Notes under the pieces: generated by a model | Database searches by the model: none | Told to the model about the DNA's origin: nothing | What the model saw: the letters and a program-made list of their open reading frames with translations, nothing else | Shown here: positions 8,642 to 16,733 of the stretch, piece after piece | Position numbering within the stretch: the first letter of the stretch is position 1 | How the letters are laid out: the number at the start of each line of letters is the position of its first letter | Position numbers and translations under genes: made by a program | Assembly: GCA_020161135.1 (NCBI GenBank) | Contig: JAIUOB010000007.1 | Span: 31,432 to 95,431, forward strand | Origin: Gemmatimonadota bacterium | GTDB taxonomy: Bacteria > Gemmatimonadota > Gemmatimonadetes > Gemmatimonadales > Gemmatimonadaceae | Direction of reading: 5' to 3' | Length of the DNA stretch: 64,000 nt

Positions 8642-9607
8642 GTGTCCATCGATCCCCGGATCGGCCTGCTCGTCGGCAGGGAATGGTCCTTCCCCCCGGC
8701 CTTCCTCGAGGCTGTCGCCCGTCGCCAGAGCGGCGTGAAGGCGGACTTCATCTCGCTCGACGCCACCCGGATGGCGCAGGCGGTGCCCTACACGCTCATC
8801 ATCGACCGCATTTCGCATGAGGTCGGCTTCTACCGCACCTTCCTCAAGCACGCCACGCGGATGGGGGTGACGGTGGTCAACAACCCCTTCATGTGGTCGG
8901 CCGACGACAAGTTCTACGACGCGACCCTGGCCGTGCAGCACGGGGTGGCGCACCCGAAGACCATGGTGCTCCCCAACAAGGACTACATCCCGGGGATCTC
9001 CCATGAGGAGTCGCTGCGCAACCTGGCCTTCCCCATGGGATGGGACGCCGTGGCCGACTATATCGGCTTCCCGTGCATCCTGAAGGACGCGCACGGCGGC
9101 GGCTGGCGCGACGTGTACGTCTGCAACTCGATGCAGGAGCTGCTGCACCACTACAACAACAGCGGCCTGCTGACGATGGTGGTGCAGGAGTTCATCAACT
9201 GGGAGGGGTACGTCCGGTGCATGGTGCTGGGCCGCGACCAGGTGCTCCCCATGCCGTACGACCCGAAGCAGCGGCGGTACGTGCCCGACCCGGGGTACCT
9301 CTCGCCGGAGCTCGAGGCCCGTTGCATCCGCGACGCGCTGACGCTGTGTCGCGCGCTGGGCTACGACATGAACACGGTCGAGTTCGCGATCCGGGACGGC
9401 ATTCCGTATGCCATCGACTTCATGAATCCGGCGCCGGACATGGACATCAATTCCCTCACCCCGACCTACTTCGCGTGGGTGGTGGAGCACATGGCCGACC
9501 TCGCCATCCGGCTTGCCACCGCGCCTCGGCCCGCCCTGACCGAGGGCCCACCGATTGGCGGCGGTGCCGTCGGGGGCGCGTCGTCGCCTGCGGCCCCGAA
9601 GACCTGA
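8642..9607 (+). CDS. ATP-grasp ligase (RimK/glutathione-synthetase-like)
   Basis: 321 aa from GTG 8642, with AGGAG nine bases upstream; the longer upstream frame runs through the DnaA-box region and looks non-coding. ATP-grasp enzymes join a carboxylate to an amine through an acyl-phosphate. Visible ATP-grasp segments include the phosphate-binding lysine and Gly-rich loop in FPCILKDAHGGGWRDVYV, the adenine-side strand MVVQEFINWEGYVRCMV, and the metal-binding end EFAIRDGIPYAIDFMNPAPD. It is the first gene of a four-gene run, 17 bases before the next. A carboxylate-amine ligase acting on a small molecule or peptide is likely; substrates are unknown. Confidence 0.85.
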   Translation: MSIDPRIGLLVGREWSFPPAFLEAVARRQSGVKADFISLDATRMAQAVPYTLIIDRISHEVGFYRTFLKHATRMGVTVVNNPFMWSADDKFYDATLAVQHGVAHPKTMVLPNKDYIPGISHEESLRNLAFPMGWDAVADYIGFPCILKDAHGGGWRDVYVCNSMQELLHHYNNSGLLTMVVQEFINWEGYVRCMVLGRDQVLPMPYDPKQRRYVPDPGYLSPELEARCIRDALTLCRALGYDMNTVEFAIRDGIPYAIDFMNPAPDMDINSLTPTYFAWVVEHMADLAIRLATAPRPALTEGPPIGGGAVGGASSPAAPKT

Positions 9608-9624
9608 CGCCCCGGACGAATCAC

Positions 9625-10995
9625 ATGGCTGCGATGTCCACAGAGAGTGCGGTCGCGCGCTATCACGAGCTGCTCACCGACGAGACCCTGGCCCAGGGGT
9701 CTGCCGAGGTGCTCGATCAGCAGCTACGCGCACAGGGGCTGTTCTTCGGCGACCGTCCACTGTGCAGTGTGCTGCGTCCGCGGTTCCTCACGCTCGCGCA
9801 GTATCGGACGGTGGCGCGCGCGTCGTCGCTGGTGGGTGTAGCGTTCGAGCGGGTGCGCGTGGCCGCGATGACCGACGCCGCGCTCCGGGCCCAGTTCGGC
9901 CTGACCGCATGGGAGGAGCAGCTCGTGCACGCCGACCCGGGCTTTGCCGCCGCGAGCCCGACGTCGCGCCTCGACGCCTTCTATGCCGACGGCCCCGACG
10001 GGGCAGGGCTGCGCTTCACGGAGTACAACGCGGAGACGCCAGCCGGAGCGGCCTACAACGACGCCCTGTCGCGCGCCTTTCTCGCCCTGCCGGTCATGCA
10101 GGCGTTCACCGCGTCGCACGTGTCGCTGCCCATTCCCGCGGCAGCGTCGGTGGTGGACGTGCTGCTGCAGGCGTTCCACGCCTGGCGCGGCGTCCACGAG
10201 GCGCCCCGCACGGTCATCCTGGACTGGAAGGAGGTGCCCACGTACAGCGAGTTCGTGCTGTACGAGCGGGAGTTCGAGGCGCGTGGGTTGCCCGTGTGGA
10301 TTGGCGATCCGCGTGATGCGACGTACGAGGGCGGTGTGCTGCGCGTCGCCGGCGAGCCGGTCACGCTCATCTACAAGCGCGTGCTCATCGACGAGCTGGT
10401 AACGCGTGAGGGGCTCGATTCGCCCGTGGTGCGAGCTGTGAAAGAAGGTGCGGTGTGCATGGTCAACCCGTTTCGCTGCAAGCTCTTGCACAAGAAGGCC
10501 TCACTTGCCGTGGTGAGTGACGAGCGGCAGGCCTCGCTGTTGTCGGCGGAGCAGCGGGCGGCGGTCGTACGCCATGTGCCGTGGACCCGGGTGGTCGAGG
10601 AGCGTCGTACCGAGCACGATGGCGCGTCGGTCGACCTGCTGCCGTTCATCGCCGAAAACCGCGAGCGCCTCGTGCTCAAGCCGAACGACGAGTACGGCGG
10701 CAAGGGGATCGTCCTCGGGTGGACGGTGGACGATGCGACGTGGCAGCAGGCCATCGGCACAGCCCTTGCCGAACCGTATATCGTGCAGGAGCGCGTGGAG
10801 ATCCCGAGTGAGCCATGGCCGGCGTGGGTCGATGGACGTCTTCACGTCGGGGAGCGGATGCTGGACACCGCACCGTTCCTCGCGAATGGGGTGACGGTCA
10901 ACGGCTGCCTCACCCGCATTGCCACGGATCCGCTCCTGAACGTCACGGCGGGTGGTGGTTCGAACGTGCCCACCTTCCTCGTCGAGGAGCGTTGA
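9625..10995 (+). CDS. Circularly permuted ATP-grasp-like amidoligase
   Basis: 456 aa from ATG 9625. The C-terminal third shows ATP-grasp features: the lysine and Gly loop in LVLKPNDEYGGKGIVLG, the strand YIVQERVEIP, and a Gly-rich end TAGGGSNVPT. The N-terminal portion with LRFTEYNAETPAGAAYNDA resembles circularly permuted ATP-grasp proteins related to glutathionylspermidine synthase. The stop overlaps the next ATG (TGATG at 10993-10997), so the two genes are translationally coupled. Together with the neighbouring ligases this suggests stepwise building or modification of a small peptide. The permuted class is inferred from motif order, not from a search. Confidence 0.8.
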   Translation: MAAMSTESAVARYHELLTDETLAQGSAEVLDQQLRAQGLFFGDRPLCSVLRPRFLTLAQYRTVARASSLVGVAFERVRVAAMTDAALRAQFGLTAWEEQLVHADPGFAAASPTSRLDAFYADGPDGAGLRFTEYNAETPAGAAYNDALSRAFLALPVMQAFTASHVSLPIPAAASVVDVLLQAFHAWRGVHEAPRTVILDWKEVPTYSEFVLYEREFEARGLPVWIGDPRDATYEGGVLRVAGEPVTLIYKRVLIDELVTREGLDSPVVRAVKEGAVCMVNPFRCKLLHKKASLAVVSDERQASLLSAEQRAAVVRHVPWTRVVEERRTEHDGASVDLLPFIAENRERLVLKPNDEYGGKGIVLGWTVDDATWQQAIGTALAEPYIVQERVEIPSEPWPAWVDGRLHVGERMLDTAPFLANGVTVNGCLTRIATDPLLNVTAGGGSNVPTFLVEER

Positions 10996-11792
10996 TGTCG
11001 TCCCTGTACCGCCCGGTCATCGGGCTGACCACGCAGACCCTGCACTCCATCGACGGCATTCCGCCGGCGTTGCCCGCGTCGTGGGTCATGAACCAGCGGT
11101 ATTTCCTGGCGGCGACCATGGTGGGCGCCGTGCCGTGGATGATTCCGCTGCTGGATGACGACCTGCACACCCTGCGCGAGATCTACGAGCGGCTGGACGG
11201 CCTGCTCATCCCCGGCGGTGTGGATATCGACCCGAAGCAGTACGGCGAGGCGGTGCGCCCCGAGTGCGGCAATCTCGACCCTGCGCGCGATCGCGTGGAG
11301 CTGCAGCTCGCGCGGTGGGCGATGGCCGACGGCAAGCCCATCCTCGGCTTGTGCCGCGGGCACCAGATCATCAACGTGGCGTCGGGCGGCACGATGTGGC
11401 AGGACCTCGCCTCACAAAACCCAACGTTCCACAAGCACGACTTCTTCCCGACGGCTGGCTTTGAGCGCGATCATATCGCGCACGAGGTGGATGTGCTGCC
11501 GGGATCTCGCCTGTCACAATTGCTCGAATCCACACGGGTCGGTGTGAACAGCATGCACCATCAGGGCATCCGCACGCTCGGCCGAGATCTGCTGGCGTCG
11601 GCGACGGCGGATGACGGCCTCATCGAAGCCATCGAGGGCACCGGCGACGGCTTCTGCGTGGGCGTGCAGTGGCACCCGGAAGTGTTCGAGATGACCGATC
11701 CACACACCCGTCACCTGTTCGGCGGGTTCATCCGGGCGGCCCAGGAGTGGGCGGCAGCCAACACAGCATCCCGCGTCAGCGTGGGGGGATAA
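10995..11792 (+). CDS. Class I glutamine-amidotransferase-like gamma-glutamyl hydrolase (peptidase C26)
   Basis: 265 aa. The catalytic triad of the C26/PuuD class is readable: the nucleophile elbow LGLCRGHQIINV with Cys near residue 120, and His and Glu in VGVQWHPEVFEM near 225. A further family block MHHQGIRTLG precedes it. Such enzymes cleave gamma-glutamyl bonds (for example gamma-glutamyl-GABA). Overlap with both neighbours (starts within the stop of the gene before, and its stop shares a base with the next ATG) places it firmly in the cassette. Here it could trim a gamma-glutamyl intermediate or release ammonia for a ligase; both are inference. Confidence 0.9.
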   Translation: MSSLYRPVIGLTTQTLHSIDGIPPALPASWVMNQRYFLAATMVGAVPWMIPLLDDDLHTLREIYERLDGLLIPGGVDIDPKQYGEAVRPECGNLDPARDRVELQLARWAMADGKPILGLCRGHQIINVASGGTMWQDLASQNPTFHKHDFFPTAGFERDHIAHEVDVLPGSRLSQLLESTRVGVNSMHHQGIRTLGRDLLASATADDGLIEAIEGTGDGFCVGVQWHPEVFEMTDPHTRHLFGGFIRAAQEWAAANTASRVSVGG

Positions 11793-12979
11793 TGCGTGGT
11801 CCGAGCCTGACGGTTGGCATCGAGGAAGAGTACCAGATCATCGATCCGGTGACGCGGGACCTGACACCGGGCTTCGACTCGCTCATCCAGAGCGCGTCTG
11901 CCGTGGCGGCCGACGTCAAGGCGGAGCTGCACCAGTGTCAGGTGGAGATCGGGACGCGGGTCTGCGGCAACATCGCCGAGCTGCGCGACGAGCTGGTGAA
12001 GCTGCGCGGGCTGGTCATCAAGGCGGCGGGGGAGCACGGGCTGACGATCGCGTCGGCGGGCACGCACCCGTTCTCGAACTGGATGAACCAGGAGATGACG
12101 CCCAAGGAGCGGTATCTGGGTGTGAAGGCGGAGCTGCAGGATCTTGCCCACCGCCTGCTCATCTTCGGCACGCATGTGCATGTGGGCATTGAGGATCCGG
12201 AGTTCCGCATCGACTGCCTCAACGCCGCGCGGTACATCCTGCCTCACATTCTCTGTCTCTCCACATCGTCGCCGTTCTGGTTCGGGCGCAACACCGGGCT
12301 GCACAGCTATCGCAGCATCGTGTTCAAGAACTTCCCGCGCACCGGCGTGCCGCGGATCCTGAACGGGTGGGGCGACTACGCCGACCTCGTGGACACGCTG
12401 GTTCGCACGAAGAGCATCCCCGACGGCTCGAAGGTGTGGTGGGATGTGCGTCCGCACCACGCCTACCCGACGCTCGAGTTCCGGGTGTGCGACGTGAACA
12501 CGCGGGTGGACGAGGCCGTGTGCATCGCCGCGATCCTGCAGGCGGTGGTCGCCAAGATGTGGAAGCTGCGCCGCGACAACATGACCTTCCGCGTCTATGC
12601 CTCGGACCTCATCGAGGAGAACAAGTGGCGCGCGGTGCGGTGGGGGCTCGGGGGCAAGCTCATCGACTTCGGCAAGAAGGAGGAGCTGGCCGCGCCCGTG
12701 CTCATTCGCGAGCTGATCGAGTGGTTCCTCGACGACGTCCTCGACGAACTCGGCACCCGCAAGGAAGTCGAATACGCCTTCCGGATTCTCGAGGAGGGGT
12801 CGAGCGCGCAGCGGCAACTGGCCACCTATGCCCGCACGGGCGATCTGCGCGCCGTGGTCGACCAGCTCATCCGCGAGACGGCCGAGGGGGTGTGTGAGCC
12901 CACGTTGGGCCCACCGCTCGAGTCGAGCCGCGCGGCGACGGTGACGCCTCCCGGAGTCAGGGCACAGTCGGTTCCCTGA
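11792..12979 (+). CDS. GCS2-type carboxylate-amine ligase (YbdK family)
   Basis: 395 aa. Family with the glutamine-synthetase fold that includes glutamate-cysteine ligase type 2. The signature blocks are present: GIEEEYQIID near the start (metal/nucleotide-binding glutamates), SAGTHPFSNW near residue 90, THVHVGIEDP near 130 (metal His), and RPHHAYPTLEFRVCDVNT near 225. The reaction would join the gamma or alpha carboxylate of an amino acid to an amine with ATP. E. coli YbdK has only weak glutamate-cysteine ligase activity, so the real substrate may differ. Its ATG shares one base with the preceding stop. It closes the four-gene cassette; an inverted-repeat element follows directly. Confidence 0.92.
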   Translation: MRGPSLTVGIEEEYQIIDPVTRDLTPGFDSLIQSASAVAADVKAELHQCQVEIGTRVCGNIAELRDELVKLRGLVIKAAGEHGLTIASAGTHPFSNWMNQEMTPKERYLGVKAELQDLAHRLLIFGTHVHVGIEDPEFRIDCLNAARYILPHILCLSTSSPFWFGRNTGLHSYRSIVFKNFPRTGVPRILNGWGDYADLVDTLVRTKSIPDGSKVWWDVRPHHAYPTLEFRVCDVNTRVDEAVCIAAILQAVVAKMWKLRRDNMTFRVYASDLIEENKWRAVRWGLGGKLIDFGKKEELAAPVLIRELIEWFLDDVLDELGTRKEVEYAFRILEEGSSAQRQLATYARTGDLRAVVDQLIRETAEGVCEPTLGPPLESSRAATVTPPGVRAQSVP

Positions 12980-13010
12980 GTGCTTACCACGGAAGAGGGT
13001 TCGCTTCGTC

Positions 13011-13186
13011 AACTGCTTACTACGGAAGCGGGGGGAGCAGGGGGGCGGGAGCGGGACGGCGAGACAACGGCTACTACGGAAGCTTCCGCGGTAGCCGTTG
13101 TCTCGTTGCTGGGCTCCCGTTGTTCCGCTCCCCCCAAGCCAACAACGGAAGCGGCGCTTGTCCGCGTGCTTCCGTAGTACGCAGTT
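13011..13186. repeat. Nested inverted-repeat element built from GGAAGC units
   Basis: The core 13061-13104 is a near-perfect 44-base palindrome: a 14-bp arm GAGACAACGGCTAC, a central CGGAAGCTTCCG, and the exact complement of the arm. Co-centred G-rich (13030-13052) and C-rich (13113-13135) flanks extend the hairpin to about 106 bases. Outside these, AACTGCTTACTACGGAAGC (13011-13029) recurs inverted at 13168-13186 with one mismatch. The word TACTACGGAAGC or a close variant occurs six times from 12981 on. The whole gap 12980-13397 otherwise holds no gene. It resembles a REP/BIME or MITE-type repeat, and may also stop transcription of the ligase cassette. Confidence 0.8.
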
Positions 13187-13397
13187 CCCAACAATGCCGA
13201 AATGCCGGACATTCCCCTGAGGGAAATTCGGACCGCCTTCCTCGGACAAGTACGAATGCCGCCCGTTGTGGTGCGGATCTACCGTGCGTCCAAGGCCGCA
13301 GCAGTGTGCTGTGGCGGAGTGCCGGACGCGTTGTGACGCCGGCATTCAGGTGCCCTCGCGGCGCCCGTGACGAACCACGATGCCCTCAGGCGATCCG

Positions 13398-14519
13398 ATG
13401 TTTGCGTCTCTGTCCGCTCCCGCGACTCCCCGCGCGCCCCGTGCCGTGGCGCGTCCGCGCTCGGCCATCACCGCGGCGATGGCCGTGGTCGGCCTCTCGC
13501 TCCTCACGGCGTGCGAAAGCGAATCGAACCCCACCGGTCCGGGCGGGGGGACCCGCGAGCCCGCGATCAACGAGATCGTGACGTCGGCGCCGCTCAATGC
13601 CAGCAGCAATGACACCCTCGTCTACTTCAGCCTCACCACCGGCACGCTGGTGTCGCGATCGGCGGACTGGGACCTCGCGCTGCGTCGCTATGAGCTGCGC
13701 CTGAATTCGCCGGCCATCGGGGGTGCGACCAGCAAGAATGTGCTGGGGGTGGGCCTCGACAACAACAAGGCGGCGACTGACGCGCAGGTGCTGGCGTTCA
13801 CGGCGGCGTCGACGCGCCCGGCCTTCGACTCGGTGCGCGTGGCACAGATTCCGGTCGAGAGCGCATTCCAGACCGACCGCCTGACCGAGAATCGGCAGGG
13901 CTATCTCAACCTGGCCGGCGTGCCGACGGCGAACTCCGCCAACTACTGGAAGGTCCGGCTCGCGAACGGCGGCTTCGGTCTGCTGCGCGCGACGCGCATC
14001 AAGTTCACGCCGCAGTTCGCGGTGGACACGCTGTACATCGAGTCGCGCCTGCAGACCGGCACGACACTCGGGGCCCCGCAGACGCTCGCCATCGCCCCGG
14101 CTGGCCAGGTGGTATCGGTGAGCCTCGCGACGAATGCCGTGGTGGCCGCGACGGGGTGCAACTGGGACCTGCAGTTCAATCCGGCCGCCAACGCGCTCTC
14201 GTTCGTCGTGAACACGGCGTGCAACGCGGGCACGTACCCGGGGCCCGCCTCGCCGACCTTTGCGAACGCCACGGTCGCGAACGATGCCCCACAGTACGCG
14301 GCGTACCTCTCGCAGCTCGTGGGGCCGATTCCCAACTCGGTGCTCGACAAGAGTGCGCCGTTCCGGTACAACCTGCTCGGCAACGACCGCCTGCATCCGT
14401 CGTACAACACGTTCCTCGTGAAGGTCGGCGCGAAGGTCTACAAGCTGCAGGTGATCGACTACTACAGTGACACCGGCGCGCCGGGGTGGCCCACGCTGCG
14501 CTACGCCCGCATCCAGTAA
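13398..14519 (+). CDS. HmuY-like haem-binding lipoprotein
   Basis: 373 aa. A long N-region and hydrophobic stretch end in the lipobox SLLTAC, so the protein should be lipid-anchored at the envelope. The remainder has the all-beta HmuY layout: an opening segment on solid output WDLALRRYELRLNS, a middle part with repeated short strands, and a closing segment YYSDTGAPGWPTLRYA. HmuY proteins in Bacteroidota strip haem from host proteins and pass it to the HmuR TonB receptor. The next gene, 12 bases downstream, is a TonB receptor, which supports the pair. I prefer ATG 13398 over 13380 because an AGG lies nine bases upstream. Haem as ligand is inferred from family only. Confidence 0.8.
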   Translation: MFASLSAPATPRAPRAVARPRSAITAAMAVVGLSLLTACESESNPTGPGGGTREPAINEIVTSAPLNASSNDTLVYFSLTTGTLVSRSADWDLALRRYELRLNSPAIGGATSKNVLGVGLDNNKAATDAQVLAFTAASTRPAFDSVRVAQIPVESAFQTDRLTENRQGYLNLAGVPTANSANYWKVRLANGGFGLLRATRIKFTPQFAVDTLYIESRLQTGTTLGAPQTLAIAPAGQVVSVSLATNAVVAATGCNWDLQFNPAANALSFVVNTACNAGTYPGPASPTFANATVANDAPQYAAYLSQLVGPIPNSVLDKSAPFRYNLLGNDRLHPSYNTFLVKVGAKVYKLQVIDYYSDTGAPGWPTLRYARIQ

Positions 14520-14531
14520 GGAGATCGCTCC

Positions 14532-16709
14532 GTGCGCATCGCGAGGCGGGTGGCACTCGGTCTGGTCCTGCTGGTGTCGGCTCACGACATGAGTGGGGCG
14601 CAATCGCCCTCCGGCGCGGGCGACCCGTCACGCCGCGGCGTGGTGACGGGTCGTGATGACGGGGCGCCGGTGCTCGGTGCGCTCGTGGTGCACGAACGGA
14701 GCGGGGCGCGGGTCCGTGCCGACGAACAGGGTGTGTTCGCGGTGCGTGCACGGACTGGCGACACCATCGCCGTGCGTGCCCTCGGCTTTCGCGAGGCGCG
14801 CACGGTGGTGCCCGCTGGCGCCGCCGCGCCGCTGCGTGTGGTGCTGACGCCGCTGCCGACGCTGCTGCCCAAGTTCACGACGACGGTGGGGCAGCGTGTG
14901 ATCCGTGCGAGTGAGTCGCCGCGGAGCATCGCGATCGTGTCGAAGGAGGAGCTCGCGGCGGCGGCGGCGGTGTCGGTGAACCAGTTGCTGCGCCAGCTGC
15001 CCGGACTGCAGGAGCTGCCCGCCGCGCCGAGTCGGAGCTCGATTTCCATTCGCGGCTTCGATGATGCGCGTGTGCTGGTGCTGGTGGACGGGGAGCCGGT
15101 GTCGGGGACGCTGGTCGAGAGTCGCGATATCGGCCGCCTCAGTGCGGTGGGTACCGAACGCATCGAAGTCACGAAGGGGCCGTCGAGCGTGGAGTTCGGC
15201 AGCGATGCGCTGGGCGGCGTGATCAACATCGTGCGGGCGGCGCCCACCAAGGCCCTGTCGGGCGAATGGCTGGCGCGTCGCGGTGGACTCGGACGGCAGG
15301 AGTCGTCGGGGAGCATCAGCCAGACCGTGGGCGGCGTGGGCTATCGCATCGACGGAAGCTGGCGTCAGAGTGATCGGGTGACCGGCTACGATGCCGCCGG
15401 TTCCACGTTTCATCGCGTGTACGACCTGCGCACCGATGTGCGCGTGCCACTCAAGGGAGGCTGGCAGGCGCGCCTCGACGCGCGCGGCTCGCAGGAGCGC
15501 CAGCGCTTCCCGGTCGATGCGAGCTTCAACGGCTTCATCGACGATCGGGGCGGCCAGGCGTTCGTCGAGGGGGCAGGGCCCACACTCGGCGGACTGCTCC
15601 GTCTGCGGGCCGCGGGGCAGCGCTTCCTGTACACGTACCGGCAATCGCGCGGGATGCTTCCCATTCGCGGTTCGGCCGATTCGCTCGAACAACGCGAGCG
15701 GGTGGCGCGCTATCTCGCGTCGTACACGCGGGTGCTGGGCGGACACGCGATCGACGCGGGCGTGCAGCACGCGGAGCGTCATCTGGCAGCCCCCGGCAAG
15801 CTCACGGGCGACAGCGCGGCGGAGTCGGTGACGGAGGCGTTCGTGCGTGATGCGTGGACGGTGGGGCGGTGGCAGCTCACGGCGGGGGCGCGCACAACGC
15901 GCAGCACGTTGTGGGGACAGTCCACGAATCCCTCGCTCGGCGCGACGTGGCAGGCCACGTCGCGGCTGCAGTGGCGGGCGAATGTCGCGCGGGGCTTCCG
16001 CGCGCCGGGATTCAAGGAGATCCGCTACACGTTCACGAACCCGGCGGCGGGATACACGCTCATCGGCAACACGGCGCTGCGCCCGGAGCGCTCGGTGAGC
16101 ACCAGCGTGGGTGGTGCATGGGCCGTGTCGTCACGCCTGGGCCTCGATGTCGAGGCGTATCGCAACGACGTCCGCGACCTCATCGACTGGCGCTACCAGG
16201 GCGACAATGCGGCCGGGTTCCAACAGTACGCGAACGTGAACGTGGCCGAGGCGCGCACGCAGGGCGTGGAGTTCAACGCGCGGCTGGTCGTGGCGGGCGC
16301 CGAGTGGACGGCGGGATACGACTTCCTGCGGGCACGCGACCTGGGCAGCGGGTTGCCGCTGAGCCGCCGGGCCACGCACACGGCGCGCCTGCGTGCGAGC
16401 CACGAGTGGCGTGTGCGCGAGGGGCTCATCGGCGACCTGTCGGCGCGCTACACCGGTGGTGCGCCACTCATCGGCATTCCGAGTGGGGCGCCGATCACGG
16501 GCCCGTTCTCGACCGAGTCGGGCGTGGTGGGGCGTCAAGGTGCGCTGCTGTCGGTCGATGCGCAGGTGCGGCTCGCGGTGACGCCGGTGGCGGAGCTGAG
16601 TGGCGGCGTGAACAACCTGCTGGGACAGCGCCCGGCGCTGTGGACGCCGGCGTTCGACCGGCAGTTCTACGTGGGGGCGAGCGTGAAGTGGAGCGGCGTG
16701 GAGCGCTGA
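14532..16709 (+). CDS. TonB-dependent outer-membrane receptor, probably haem (HmuR-like)
   Basis: 725 aa. GTG start with AGGAG eight bases upstream. Signal peptide, then a carboxypeptidase-regulatory-like domain (about 35-115), a plug domain (about 125-240, with LVDGEPVSG, TERIEVTKGPSSVEFGSDAL and GGVINIV), and a 22-strand barrel ending in an aromatic outer-membrane signature region. Barrel blocks ARGFRAPGFKEIRYTF and NPSLG are typical of siderophore, haem and cobalamin receptors. Such receptors import scarce substrates across the outer membrane using TonB energy. Coupling to the HmuY-like lipoprotein makes haem the leading candidate. Confidence 0.92.
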   Translation: MRIARRVALGLVLLVSAHDMSGAQSPSGAGDPSRRGVVTGRDDGAPVLGALVVHERSGARVRADEQGVFAVRARTGDTIAVRALGFREARTVVPAGAAAPLRVVLTPLPTLLPKFTTTVGQRVIRASESPRSIAIVSKEELAAAAAVSVNQLLRQLPGLQELPAAPSRSSISIRGFDDARVLVLVDGEPVSGTLVESRDIGRLSAVGTERIEVTKGPSSVEFGSDALGGVINIVRAAPTKALSGEWLARRGGLGRQESSGSISQTVGGVGYRIDGSWRQSDRVTGYDAAGSTFHRVYDLRTDVRVPLKGGWQARLDARGSQERQRFPVDASFNGFIDDRGGQAFVEGAGPTLGGLLRLRAAGQRFLYTYRQSRGMLPIRGSADSLEQRERVARYLASYTRVLGGHAIDAGVQHAERHLAAPGKLTGDSAAESVTEAFVRDAWTVGRWQLTAGARTTRSTLWGQSTNPSLGATWQATSRLQWRANVARGFRAPGFKEIRYTFTNPAAGYTLIGNTALRPERSVSTSVGGAWAVSSRLGLDVEAYRNDVRDLIDWRYQGDNAAGFQQYANVNVAEARTQGVEFNARLVVAGAEWTAGYDFLRARDLGSGLPLSRRATHTARLRASHEWRVREGLIGDLSARYTGGAPLIGIPSGAPITGPFSTESGVVGRQGALLSVDAQVRLAVTPVAELSGGVNNLLGQRPALWTPAFDRQFYVGASVKWSGVER

Positions 16710-16733
16710 GGCGCGCGGGCTGAGCGCGTGACG

